From Pseudopithomyces maydicus (Eukaryota > Ascomycota > Dothideomycetes > Pleosporales > Didymosphaeriaceae): a DNA stretch of 64,000 nucleotides. The stretch lies in assembly GCA_026873275.1 (NCBI GenBank), contig JANTUC010000014.1, positions 992,001-1,056,000 of the forward strand, given 5' to 3'. The position numbers and the translations under genes are program-made. The notes below the pieces were generated by a model, which was not told the origin of the DNA, ran no database searches, and saw only the letters and a list, made by a program, of their open reading frames with translations. Within the stretch, counting starts at the first letter, position 1; the number at the start of each line of letters is the position of its first letter. This document shows, piece after piece, positions 35,155-46,242 of the stretch.

Positions 35155-36137
35155 ATGGCACCGCAGCTCGCATGGATCGGCCTGGGCAACATGGGCAGGG
35201 CAAGTCTAGCCGAGCCTTCAACCACAGTATAGCCACCCAACACTAACCCTCGCAACAGGGCATGTGTAAGAACCTGGTCGAGAAGGGCAATCTCGACAAG
35301 CCTCTAGTAATATTCAACCGGACCAAGAAACGCTCTGACGACCTTGCATCTGCACTCGGTGCTGACAAGACGCGAGTCGTCGAAACCATCAACGATGTAG
35401 TGAAAAGCGCAGACATCATCTTCATGTGTCTGGGGGACGACGCCGCCGTAAACGCCGCTGTCTCCACCATGCTCGAAGAAGACGTCAAAGGGAAGCTCAT
35501 CGTCGACGCATCAACCGTCCACCCAGACACCACTAACGACCTAGAGAAGCGTCTCACCGGCAAGGGCGCGGAATTCGTTGGAATGCCAGTCTTCGGTGCC
35601 CCTGCCATGGCCGATTCTGGGAACTTGATCTGTGTTCTTGCTGGTCCTGCTTCTTCAGTCGACAAAGTAAAGCCCTTTACCAAGGGCGTCATGGGCCGCG
35701 CCGACATCGACTATTCCAATCAGCCCGCCGGCAATGCCACTCTCATGAAGATCGTCGGCAACACATTTATCCTGAACATGAACGAGGTTCTCTCTGAAGG
35801 TCACGTACTGGCGGAAAAGTCTGGTCTTGGAACTCAGAACTTACACGCATGGATCGAGACCATGTTCCCAGGCCCGTACGCAGCGTATTCAAATCGCATG
35901 CTGGCTGGAGACTACTACAAGAGAGACGAACCACTGTTCCACGTTGATCTAGCCAGAAAAGATGCCAGGCACGCCATGGACATAGCAGAGAAGACAGGCG
36001 CGAGTGTTCCAGCCCTCAAGGTGGCGGATGCGCATTTGAAGCAGGTCAAGGAGCACCTTGGGGACAAAGGCGACATACCCAGTATATACGGTGCGGTGAG
36101 AAAAGAGAGTGGTTTGAAATTCGAGAACAAGGACTAG
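35155..36137 (+). CDS. 3-hydroxyisobutyrate dehydrogenase-like NAD(P)-dependent oxidoreductase
   Basis: A member of the beta-hydroxyacid dehydrogenase family (3-hydroxyisobutyrate, tartronate semialdehyde and similar substrates); the exact substrate is not evident. Two exons encode 307 residues. The Rossmann motif WIGLGNMGRGM is formed across the splice junction. Other family blocks are DASTVHPDT, MPVFGAPAMADSGN in place of the usual substrate loop, and NATLMKIVGN with the catalytic-type Lys. There is no clear mitochondrial leader, unlike valine-pathway enzymes. The only splice option that keeps this motif is a GC-AG intron (35200-35258, donor GCAAGT). Confidence 0.88.
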
Positions 36138-37353
36138 ATTCAAACTACGGCTCAGGCAAATATTGGCTGATAAGCTTCTGCTCTAAAGCCCAATACCCTG
36201 ATACTGTACCGTCATGTATAGATAGAAACACGTAGGCCTAGATCTAGATCAAGGTCTATGGATTCATTCATTGAAGGAACGCAATCAGATGTAAGTCTAA
36301 TTGCACGTATCTCCATGTATGTTCCGTTTACCACTCCTCGGATATTGAGTCGATGGTGGTTTCGAACTCATTCTGTGATAATATGATTGGCTGATGAACC
36401 AGACATCAAGACGTATCGATTGTGGCTAGTGTTCACCTCCACCTACGCAGCTGCCCATAGCATCATTATAAACAAACGTACATATGTAGTGCCTAAATAA
36501 TACAAGGAAGCATTCCGGCTCATGAGGTAGGCGTCATCAGATTCTGATATGGAGCGTCACCAGCTGGACTCATGGCCTGACATACGGGACTCAAGAAAAC
36601 GATGCCGTTCATGTTGCTTCTGTCTTACTGGTAGTGTAACATTGGCCACAATGCGCTACACAAGCTCCCGACATGCCATAGTCGGTACGCTACGGTGGCG
36701 CCCTTCACCAAGCAAGCGCCCGCAATTAGTATCGAGCCGTGTAGCGCGCTTCTCGCGAGCTTGGTAGTGCTTTGACTGACATCCTCTGTCGCGCTATGGA
36801 ATCAAAAGCAAAGCTCCCACAAGTAGCCTCCATCCCGCTTACGCACATTCCGTCCCACCCCCCGATTCGGCCTTAGTCTCCCGACACGCGGCGCGTCCCA
36901 GCTGCCGCCCCCTCAGTGGTGACAGCTCAACGTCAGGTGGGCGACGGCTTGCCCAGGTCACTCTCACACGCTTTTCACCGCGAACTTGAAGCTTCGCTTG
37001 AGGCTACAAACGCCGCTTATAAGCTCAGCCAAGCTCTTTGTTTCAACCTCCCACGCCTTCTCCTCTACAAGTCAACCCGCCAGGCTGGAAACGGACCGTG
37101 CTGCCTTCTCTTAGCTTCCGTGCCACGCCCCGTCTTCTTGTAGACTCTCTGCCGAGCTTCTTCTCGAACACACCCTCACGCTCACGCTCACGCACACGCA
37201 CAAACGCTCGCTCGGTGCAGCTACTAACAACCGGCCTAGAACTAGAAATCTTGGATCCCTTGCTCAGAGAACGGCTCTCCTGTCGGTCCCCCAACCAGCT
37301 TCAACACCAAGTGTAATTTAAGAAGAACACCACCAGCTCCAAGACAAGACAAG
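36138..37353. other. Intergenic and leader region
   Basis: About 1.2 kb. The last 300 bp are pyrimidine-rich with a CTCACG/CACACG run near 37,166-37,203, consistent with a strong promoter and leader. No gene is supported. Confidence 0.5.
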
Positions 37354-38282
37354 ATGACTAAGAACAAGTCGCAGGCTAGCTCCGAGGGAAAGAGTCAGTA
37401 CATGCACGCGTTCTTGCCAAATGAGATTACTGATTGTACCCAGACAAGGCCAAGGCGAGCAGCGATGCCTTGAAGCGTGAGGTCGACCAACTTGCGGATC
37501 GGGTAGACGCGATGCAGGTCTATGAGGAGTACGTCCTTCCTTCTGGCGGACTGGCTATCTCGCAGTACATGACTGAGGCATCGAACTCGTCCTCGACTAC
37601 CTCAGGTAAGTCACGTGTGCCCCGCAGATCATGGATATAGAGCTCCATAGACTGGATGGGACGTATACTTACTATAAACAGGTACCGCAACCCCATCTTC
37701 TCATGGCACTGACGCAGGTGGTTATTTCGCTCAGTTCGAGGGTTTCACCCACCAGGTGGATGCTGGCTTCCTCAACAACTTCAACAAGCTCCGCATCCAA
37801 GAGAAGTAAGCTTTTACACCTTTTGTATAGCTATTGAAGTGAGCTTTTGCTAATCAACATGTACACAGCTGGTCCAAGAAGGAGGCCGCCCGTCGCCGCA
37901 ACGAGGGCATCGAGTTCGAGTTTGCCTACCTTTTCGGCACAGACTATCACAATGTCGCAAAGTGGCAGGAGTTGTGTGAGCTCGTGGGCATCAATTCAGA
38001 GGGTCTCACTTCCATCACCAAGTGCAAGAAGGTGTGTGCCACATTCCACCGCTGGTCCCTCGATGCAATGTGAAGTTAACATACGGACAGGCACTGGGAG
38101 GCCGCAAGGTCATGGTCAATCTTTTCGATCTAGTTGACCATCTCAAGAACGGCACTCCCCTCAAGAAGTTCAAGAGCTTCTGGGCATTTCAGCGGTACAC
38201 GTTGAAACCCGGACGCTGCATGAACCGTGAGATCGTCAAGAAGAATGCCTTCGTTCGCGTTCTCCTGCGCACCTTTGCTTAA
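37354..38282 (+). CDS. Conserved-looking hypothetical protein, five exons
   Basis: A 226-residue protein in five exons (introns 37394-37443, 37606-37681, 37806-37868, 38032-38090). Every junction is in phase and the total is a multiple of three, which argues strongly for a real gene although I do not recognise the family. The N-terminus is Lys/Ser-rich (MTKNKSQASS), followed by a short coiled-coil-like helix (DALKREVDQLADRVDAM). The middle and C-terminal parts look like one compact domain with FEFAYLFGTDYHNVAKWQ, GRKVMVNLFDLVDHL and FWAFQRYTL. There is no signal peptide or membrane helix. Confidence 0.75.
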
Positions 38283-38638
38283 AGCAACCACCACCCTCGT
38301 TGACACACAACGGCGTTGGTATTTCTCACTCTCTTTAGGGGCACATTTGGTTCGGAGTTACATGGCATGGTCCCGGCGTTCGGTGGTATGGGTCGGTAGA
38401 TTTTGCAACCCTCTTTGGGTCAGACTGGCGCGCAGCTAGGTACTAGCCAACAAGGCAGCATGTGTATATTTCCCGCCAACCAATCAAGGGAACCCCCAAA
38501 TTCAAGTACCCAAAGCAAGACCCCCTTCCTACTGCATGCAAATAGTACGGCCCTAAGGCGCTGCACGAAAAACCGTTGGGCCGCTAGCGTACCCAGGTAC
38601 CTTTGTGCTGCGTGTCTCTCACGATCTCGGCTCGGAAG
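38283..38638. other. Convergent 3' intergenic region
   Basis: About 355 bp between two convergent genes. No features beyond presumed 3' UTRs. Confidence 0.5.
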
Positions 38639-39031
38639 TTACCACGAGGAAGGGGCTTCCTTCTTCTTGCCGGCGTCCGAATACGATATACTATCGGTGT
38701 GGCAGTGGTACTGATACTCCTCGCCAAAGCACTTCTTCCAATGTGTGCACCAATCCTGGTCTCCAACAGTCTATATGTCCTTTGCGTCAGCTTCTGCACG
38801 GGAACTAGAGGTACATGTGTATGCATATCTTTCTGAGCAACTCACCCAGCCGAGATGGTGAACTGCTACACGCGTGAATTCAGCCTTGGGCGTGGCGTCC
38901 GCGTTCAGCTTGAATGCCGTTCTGGACCCCATCTGCGCAATGTACGTCCATTGTTCTTGTGTCCTCTTTGGGTCCGGAAAGATGAGGGGACGGAAGCTGG
39001 AGTAGCGGCGGGAATGAGGGGCAGAATTCAT
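38639..39031 (-). CDS. Small Trp/Cys/His-rich hypothetical protein
   Basis: A 105-residue protein in two exons (intron 38771-38845). Reading through the intron stops at once, while splicing gives a coherent C-terminus: HHLGWTVGDQDWCTHWKK, then CFGEEYQYHCHTDS. The density of Trp, Cys and His in that half suggests a metal-binding or disulphide-bonded fold. The N-terminus (MNSAPHSRRYSSFRPLIF) is basic and hydroxylated, compatible with mitochondrial import. The family is not recognised. It is too short and too split to be found by simple open-frame scans. Confidence 0.65.
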
Positions 39032-39682
39032 TTTAGAGAGGAGGAGGTACGATAAGAAGCGTCAGGGCGGGCGAGCAGGCAGTGGAAGTTCTCGGGACGG
39101 CAGTCAAGCAGCATTGGGGGCAGCGTCCTGTTTGGGTAATTAAGTTACCCCTCTTTCTCAGGCAGTGGTACATGTAGATGAAACCAGAGCGCTAGTGGAC
39201 CTGTTTTTATCGGCGTGAGTCTCAACAACCAAACCTGGGAGAAGGTAGTTTCTGATTTTAGGGTATAATATGGTCAGATTATGGCTAATGCTAGTCAATC
39301 GCGAGCCTCTGCGCTGACAATCGCAATGACTCCCTTTTGAAATCTCGTTGACCTTGCTTCTCGTTGTTCATCAGATGTGAAATGGAAAATCATTGTCCCT
39401 CAAGGGGGATAAAATCATTTGCGTTCGATTCGATGATTACTTGCTGTCATCGCTATGGCACGACAATAGCAAAACCATTGCACGTTCCTGGAAGGTTCGC
39501 TACGCGCGACCGCCTAGCCCAACTGTTGAAAAGAAATACACGTGAACGTCATAATCTTTCCATGTTACCGTGGGCCCCAGTTCGTTTTTTTTTTTGCATG
39601 TGTCGCTTTGATGCTTTTGTCGGATCCGTCCTCTGTTGTCTTGGACCCCCAACGATGGTGCCTGCAATCTTAACCCGTTTTC
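39032..39682. other. Intergenic region
   Basis: About 650 bp, including a T run of at least ten near 39,585-39,596. Open frames here lack protein character. It is the promoter of the small gene at 38639 and the 3' side of the next. Confidence 0.5.
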
Positions 39683-40078
39683 TTAGATGAGACTGATGGG
39701 AAATGATGCTAATAACAACCATTGTACAAAAAATAGAGCTTTTGAGAAATTATTTAATTGTTGATTTCGGTTGATATTTTGCTTGAGTCGGGTTAGTTCT
39801 TGGTTGACGTTTCGCTCAAATCGGGTTGTTCCTTCGTTCAATTCTCTGATAGTCGACATGTTGTGTGAGTGTAGTGCTTTCGTGAGCTCAATGGTGTTGG
39901 CCATTTGTTTCTTCAATTCGTTGTGCAACATCTCCGTCGTGTGCTCGATGGTGCCGAAACGCACGTCGAATGCTGTGAAGCTATCGAATCCGGGCTGAGC
40001 GATACAAGCCAGATTGGGGACTCGAGCTTTCCGGCGTAGAAGAAGAGAACGCGCCGTCATGTTCAAGGAGCGACGCAT
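39683..40078 (-). CDS. Small coiled-coil protein with C-terminal membrane anchor
   Basis: A 131-residue single-exon protein. The N-terminus is Arg-rich (MRRSLNMTARSLLLRRKAR), suggesting mitochondrial targeting. Residues about 45-105 form a heptad-rich coiled coil (TIEHTTEMLHNELKKQM, STIRELNEGTTRFERNV, LTRLKQNINRN). The last 20 residues (ALFFVQWLLLASFPISLI) are a hydrophobic tail ending at the stop, as in tail-anchored proteins. Basic leader, coiled coil and one membrane segment occur together in several inner-membrane assembly factors, but no specific family is recognised. Confidence 0.6.
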   Translation of the reverse strand: MRRSLNMTARSLLLRRKARVPNLACIAQPGFDSFTAFDVRFGTIEHTTEMLHNELKKQMANTIELTKALHSHNMSTIRELNEGTTRFERNVNQELTRLKQNINRNQQLNNFSKALFFVQWLLLASFPISLI

Positions 40079-40647
40079 TTTGGGGTTTTCAGTGATACAG
40101 TTGATAAACGAAGCGACGATAGAGGGCTTTTCAAATTAGGATTGAGAAAAGGTCGGTCAGAGTGGATAACTGAAGAGGATGAAGAAGAGGAAGGGGTTAC
40201 TTATATAAAGGTGAGAGCATTGTTGTAAGAGGAGTGTAGAATGTGACGCCCAACACACGGTAGTGGGCATGGCCAAGCACAGCCATTGACTGCTCCTCCA
40301 ATATCTAGTAGCTATAAGTCGACTTGGGTCATCCTCTGTCCCTATTGAGGTTAGCGCAACAAGTGTGCCAAATGTCAGTGCTATCACAGCGGCTCAGTGC
40401 AATGTTATGTTTGTTGAAACCAAAAATTGTTATCCCATGCTATGCAAGTAAAGAGGTTCATTTCTTAAGAGTCAACTCGCACAACTACGTGGTTTCCTTT
40501 TGCTATGCGAAACGGCTAGCCACCTTCCCCTTGCATCGGCTTGGGGTCTTGGGAGCGCTTGAATACGATGCAGTGTGACGCCAGTAAGCAAGTCAACTTC
40601 CAACTTACCAACTCCCACAATCCAGCGTTGCAAAAAAACGCTCCAAT
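40079..40647. other. Divergent promoter region
   Basis: About 570 bp between divergent genes at 39683 (minus) and 40648 (plus). No coding signal. Confidence 0.5.
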
Positions 40648-41349
40648 ATGTACCTGGAGAAATTTAACGCTGTCGCAGTAGCTTTGCTCCTCGCGGCAGC
40701 TCCTGTCGCTCCTCAAGACGTGCAATCATGCGACACCTTCGCACCTGGCCCGGTGTCTCCCCACCAACTCCCTGGCTACTTCCCACCACCTCGTAACGTG
40801 GACACCTCAACCCTCGACAACACCGAAGCAGCAATCCGCCGGACACTTGCACTGTATCCGCTCGCCATAGATGGCCGCGTGTTTTCCTCGCTAGCCAACA
40901 TATTCGCCCCCGACGCCGTCGCGAATTATTCCGCCCCCATAGGTGTTCTCACGGGACCGGCCGAAATCGCGTCGTCGCTTGAAGCTGCTACGGCTTCGTT
41001 CCTGGGGACCCAGCATCTTCTCGGAACGACCAACATTCGCGTCTGCAAGGAAGGTAAGAAAGCGATTAGCGTCGCTTACTACACGGCCATACACTTTTTG
41101 GCCCAGAACGGTACGGTGGGGCCAGGGGATATTGTGGGGATCAACAGTGTGCTATATGCGTATGGCCAGTACCAGGATACCTGGGAGAAGCGGGCTGGGG
41201 ATTGGAAAATTCTGTACAGGAATTTAGTCTACATGGTAAGCTTTCTCTTGTCGTTGAATCAATCGTTGCCCAGCATTAATGTAGCGCAGGGACCGTTCGT
41301 TACCGAGTTGAGTACAGACCAGAAACGTGGATGGACGGATATGGAGTAG
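40648..41349 (+). CDS. Secreted SnoaL-like / NTF2-fold protein
   Basis: About 215 residues in two exons. The 54-nt intron (41236-41289, GTAAGC to GCGCAG) is in frame and would add 18 residues if retained, but it has good splice signals. The N-terminus (AVAVALLLAAAPVAP) is a signal peptide. The mature protein has the SnoaL-like layout: an N-terminal helical segment (EAAIRRTLALYPLAIDGR), FAPDAVANYSAP, LTGPAEIASSLE, and a final sheet (WEKRAGDWKILYRNLVYM). This fold includes small-molecule isomerases, hydratases and inert carriers, so activity cannot be assigned. It lies 590 bp upstream of the GH7 gene on the same strand. Confidence 0.8.
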   Translation: MYLEKFNAVAVALLLAAAPVAPQDVQSCDTFAPGPVSPHQLPGYFPPPRNVDTSTLDNTEAAIRRTLALYPLAIDGRVFSSLANIFAPDAVANYSAPIGVLTGPAEIASSLEAATASFLGTQHLLGTTNIRVCKEGKKAISVAYYTAIHFLAQNGTVGPGDIVGINSVLYAYGQYQDTWEKRAGDWKILYRNLVYMVSFLLSLNQSLPSINVAQGPFVTELSTDQKRGWTDME

Positions 41350-41937
41350 TCTGTACCCCTGTTCACGATGGGTTATAGCATCTCGTTGTTCGTTTTTGAG
41401 GGGCACACGACTAGCACTCCGGTACTTCGGAATGCGAGCCGGGTCTTTTCAAGCTTCGAGAACAGCGGCGAAAGCTTCGGTCGCACGAGCTTGTTCAAAA
41501 GCAAGCTCACGTGGCGCTAAAATGGCACTGGCGTGTTTGTTAATATAGACAATTGTAGTATATCCGGGTCAGAGCGATGGGCTTGGCTGCGGGTGATATT
41601 ACAGGTCAATATGTGCATGCCGATTGTGGTTAACGTAGCGAGTCGGCGGGCGAAAGATTTCCCATCGTGGGTGTCGGAAGGGGTTAGCTTGGTGTCGTCT
41701 ACCCTCTACGCGGAGCTCGACCATCTTCAATTCGCGGATTCATCAATAACTTGACCCGTCGTCCTGGTGTGGTTGACCGTCGGTACGGCGGCCAGTGATG
41801 TTGCAATCTAGGCTGGAAACTATCAAGTCTTGGATCGTCGAGAAGATAAATATGGATGAGAGTCCATTGCTCTTTCGTTTCCCCAGTGGAACTCAAATCA
41901 TATCTGGAGCAATTGACAGATCAGAACCACCAACGTC
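41350..41937. other. GH7 promoter region
   Basis: About 590 bp between the SnoaL-like gene and the GH7 gene. It is presumably a 3' UTR and the cellulase promoter. No gene is visible. Confidence 0.5.
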
Positions 41938-43654
41938 ATGGCATCGAGATTCACGACCGTGCTGGCAGCCGCCTTGGCTGCATGCCAATTCGCCACAGCG
42001 CAGAACCCGGACGACACCAAGGACACGCATCCTAAGCTCACAACCTACCAATGCACGACCAAAGGAGGTTGTGTCTCAAAGGATACCTCTGTTGTTATCG
42101 ACTGGAACTACCACTGGTTCCACACCGCCGACTGGAACTCATGTCTCACCTCCGCAGGCGCTATCAACTCTACTCTCTGCCCGGACCAAGCCACTTGCGC
42201 TCAGAATTGCTTCATCCAGGGTAACTCCAACTATACCGCTAGCGGTGTGACCACCGCTGGAGACACCCTCACCATGTACCAGTACACCCGCAACGCTGAG
42301 ACGGGCGCATATGGAAATGCCTCCCCCGGTTGTACCTCATTAACACAGAGGGCAACTATGAGATGCTCCAGCTGAACGGAAAGGAGCTGACCTTCACCGT
42401 CGATCTTTCCCAGTTGCCATGCGGTGAGAACGGTGCGTTGTACCTCGGGGAGATGGACAAGACGGGTGGACGCACTCAGTACAACAAGGGAGGCGCTGAG
42501 TACGGAAGCGGCTACTGCGATGCACAGTGCCCCGTTCAAAACTGGAAGAACGGAACAATCAACCCCAGTGGTTCTCCCTACTGCTGCAACGAGATGGATA
42601 GTATGTTGTTCCCCCTTTACAAATCATCCGCTACGCACATAGACGGAAGCTGACCGCACCACCGCAGTTCTCGAGGCCAACTCTAGAGCCAGCGGCTTCA
42701 CGCCCCACCCATGCAGCGGAGGAGACTGCAACCGCGGAGGCTGTGGCTACAACCCCTACGCCCAAGGGTACAAGAACTACTATGGTCCCGGCGGCACCGT
42801 CGACACTAACAAGCCTTTCACCGTGATCACGCAGTTCAACACCAACGACGGTACTGCAAGCGGTACTCTGACCTCCATCACGCGCAAATATGTCCAGAAC
42901 GGCGTGGTTGTCCCCCCGCCGTTTCCGGTGGCGACATCCTCACGACGGAGAAGTGTAACGCTTGGGATCCCGCGGCCGAGACGTTTGGCAGTCTTACGAC
43001 GATGGGCAAGGCCCTTGCGAGAGGAAGTATGTAGCTCTTTCTCCACTGACGACTGTTCCCTGTCACATAACGGTATAAACAAGAGAATATAGAAGCTAAC
43101 CGTAAGAAAGTGGTCCTCACCTTCGCCATCTGGAACGACGCAACCGGCTACATGAACTGGCTCGACTCCGGCAACAACGGCCCCTGCGACGCCACCGAGG
43201 GCAACCCCGAGCTCATCATCAAGAACAACCCCACGACGCACGTCGTCTTCTCCAACATCCGCTGGGGTGACATCGGGTCGACGTTCAACACCGGTGGCTC
43301 GGGAACGACGAGCTCGAAGGCTACGACGGCGACGGCGACGCGGTCGTCGACGCTGATTACGACGAAGACGACGACGAGTTCAGCGGCGGGACCCACGCAA
43401 ACACACTGGGGACGTAAGTGGTGAATTGCTGGTGATTGTGTTGTGCTGTGCTGATTTGTGGATAGAATGCGGTGGTGCTGAATACAAGGGGCCGACTATC
43501 TGTGAAAGCCCATATACATGCCAGAAGCAGAATGATTAGTAAGTTCTATTCAGATTCGGAGGCTGGTCGCGAGGGGTCTTGAATATAGATCTGTGGCCTG
43601 TGCCGGTTTTGGAATAACTGCTGACTGAGTTGTAGCTACTACCAGTGTTTGTGA
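41938..43654 (+). CDS. GH7 endoglucanase with C-terminal CBM1 (two one-base frame breaks)
   Basis: A secreted retaining beta-1,4-glucanase of family GH7. A signal peptide (about 1-21) precedes the catalytic domain. The active-site block CCNEMD/ILEANSRA spans intron 1 and holds nucleophile Glu, Asp and acid/base Glu; ILEAN rather than IWEAN points to the endoglucanase (Cel7B) type. A Thr/Ser linker and CBM1 (THWGQCGG...CQKQND, YYYQCL) follow. Introns: 42601-42667, 43027-43110, 43414-43465, 43539-43635. The last exon is 19 nt. The frame breaks at C runs 42323-42327 and 42912-42917, and one extra C at each restores family sequence (SPRLYLINTEG; VSGGDILTTEKCN). About 472 residues if intact. Confidence 0.92.
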
Positions 43655-44037
43655 GGCACTAGATGCTGGAGATGGATAGATAGGATACTCTGTGTGTCTG
43701 ATAGACATTGTCGTACATAGTCTTGGAAAAAAATAAAATCTGTATATACTCACTTCGCACACCTGGGGTACCTTGATTTAGTCATCCATTCAATTATTGT
43801 CGTAAAGACCTAGACAGGTCATGTCTTGATGTAGAAAAGAAAGTTGGTTTAAATGAGAAACACGGCAGCATCGTAGCAGATGCAACCAGAAAGACAGTTG
43901 ATGTATACATCTTGAGCAAAAAGAGCATTTCTTTCGCTAGGTCATCAGGGGACCTGCAAGATCCTGGCTGAAGGTTCCTCATAGCTCATTTTTAGGTGCC
44001 ATGGATTCCTTCGCCAATTTTCTGCCCAAATCATCCG
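43655..44037. other. Convergent 3' intergenic region
   Basis: About 380 bp between convergent genes. Nothing beyond presumed 3' UTRs. Confidence 0.5.
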
Positions 44038-45008
44038 TTATATTCTGCAAGCCCCTTGTACGAAGTTGGTCTGCACCACCCAATTGGTGACCACCCTTAT
44101 CACAACGATAAAGAATATTTCGAACAACACGTGCGCACCCGCCACAAAAACCACCTGCCTGGACGCAGGAACAATGGCGAAGGCGATAAGATCCGCCATC
44201 GGCGTGATAGACACGAAAGAACCCAGATAGCCGGTCACAACCCCCTGCCATTGTAATTAGCTTCACGTTTCCCCCAACACGTGGATATTGCAGAACTCAC
44301 AGCAAACATATCGTCCCATATCTTCTGCGGCGATTCCAGTTCAAGCGCGCGGGTGACGACGTGAAACACAGCAGACCGCCACAGGCGGCCAATTGTCAAG
44401 CTCAAGACCCACTTCAACAAGGTATTGCACCAGTTCAGCGACGCGCGACGCACACGTCCTTGGGCGATCCATTTCTGTACTATCTCATCCTCGCGGGATT
44501 CACTCAGCTCCATCTTTTCTTTGACGGGGACATTCAGTTTCAAGGAGCGAGCAGGGAAGGCGCGTTCTAGGCCGATCAGCCAGTAATACTGCAGGGTACA
44601 TATGACAAACATGGCGACGATATAAGCGGGCAATATTGTTTTGTAGAATGAGGCAGGTGCGGCTGGGTCGTGGTCTCTGAGCGTGGATGATGCGGGATTG
44701 GATGCCGTGGGGTTTGCAGTGTTCGATACGGTGACAGTGACTTCTGGATCGTCACTGCCTTGTTCTGCGAGAGTAGTCCCAGTGGGAAGTCCTATGGGGG
44801 TCGATGTTGCGTCACGGGTGGAATTGAAGGTGGCGTTGGCCCAGGGCTCCAATGAAGCGTTCCGGAGGACATCAGTGTAATTGGAGACTGCCGGATCGTG
44901 TAGTACGTCTCTGAAGATTGCCTCTGAGGTGTGATGGACGAAGACACGACTCGCTGTGTAGATGGCGGTGGCTTGCAGGACGCTAGTCCACATGGTTGAG
45001 GAGGGCAT
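44038..45008 (-). CDS. Multi-pass membrane protein, unknown function
   Basis: A 304-residue protein in two exons (intron 44245-44300). It begins with a hydrophobic segment (SVLQATAIYTASRVFV). A Ser/Thr/Asn-rich loop (about 45-120) carries several N-glycosylation-type sites (NYT, NAS, NAT, NST) and is probably lumenal or extracellular. Membrane helices follow near 130-155 (ILPAYIVAMFVICTLQYY), 210-235 (KWVLSLTIGRLW) and in the C-terminal exon (FVSITPMADLIAFAI, HVLFEIFFIVVIRVV). The family is not recognised. It is divergent from the polyQ gene at 46070. Confidence 0.7.
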
Positions 45009-46069
45009 TGCGTCGAGGGTTGGTCTAAAGATGAATGCAAAACTTGAGATGGGACGAAGGTGAACGAAGTACGACGTGTGCTAGATATAACTTTGCAGTT
45101 GGACAGTGGGAGGCCTTGGCGCTAGGCTTTCTATGTCGTTGGTCTAGGCAGCGACCTTGATATATACACACTTGCTGGTGGCCGATTCCTAAGAATATAG
45201 GCGTGGCAACTCGGGTCCTGGAGGCAGCACATTGCGATAGTCTTGATGGGGCAACGAATACACGGCGGGAGTCAGCAGACGCTGGCCTATCAGCGACACG
45301 GCGTATCCTGGGAGTGGGATCTCCCTCACGGTCCGCCCCCGTACTCTGGACTTGCACGCACAGACGTTTTCACGAAGCGTCACGGGCTCGGGGTTCCTGG
45401 AGCGGAGGGCGTGTGCTGAGACGGACGGGCGGTGGGTGGAGGTGGGTCACACGACATTGGCGGATGGGGTGTTGTGCATTGGCCGAACGTGGCGACCAGA
45501 GGCCAGAGAAGCGTGCGGGCGATGAGCTGCACGGAGAAGCAGCATGACGGTCGCCTGGCAGATGGGTGCGTGTCAACAGCGGCCCCGGCGTGGTTGTGAT
45601 GGCAAGCACAGTAAATAAAATGCGTGTGGCTGGAGCCGCTGGACGCTGGATGGGCCGGGGGGTATGCGCCTCGGAGCGGTGGGCGGGCCCGTGCCTCGTC
45701 CCGCGTTGGGAGCCGGCGGTGATGGGCAGCAGCCGCTGTGGGCTGTTGTCGTCGTCGACGGTAGTCTAGCAGAGCAGACAACGCACAGCGTCGTCGGTCA
45801 ATGCAGTAGTTAGAACACGCATCCGCTAGCCTGCATTCTTCTCGGCCTGCGCTTCCGCAGAGTCCTCCTGTCCCACTCGGGACGTGTCACGTCGCGCACT
45901 ATTATATTTCTTGGGATCCCCAACCTCCCGCAAGCCTCCCCAATTCCCTCCACTCAACAACCAAGCCCGCCCGCCAACGGTCCAGCCTCCGCCCACCGAG
46001 TTATCCTATCGCTTATATTACCTCCCACCTCCCAGCGCCCTCTGCGTGCCTTCTTTTCTCTCCTTCGCT
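45009..46069. other. Divergent promoter region
   Basis: About 1.06 kb between divergent starts. It is GC-rich in the middle, with overlapping open frames on both strands that look like shadows. It should carry both promoters and the leader of the polyQ gene. Confidence 0.5.
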
Positions 46070-46210
46070 ATGTTCTTCAAGCGCCGATCTCGAGCGAACA
46101 GCTACATTGAACCCGACGCCCCACAGCGCTCCCAATCCTACGACGACTACGAGAAGCAGCGCCCTGATTCGTCCCACACCCTGCCCACCCACCTGCAGCA
46201 GCAACAACAA

Positions 46211-46242
<32 letters not shown>

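Noticed and set aside
45884..46069. 62-codon upstream extension of the polyQ coiled-coil protein
   Set aside because: Pro/Ser-rich leader composition and a better start at MFFKRRSR.
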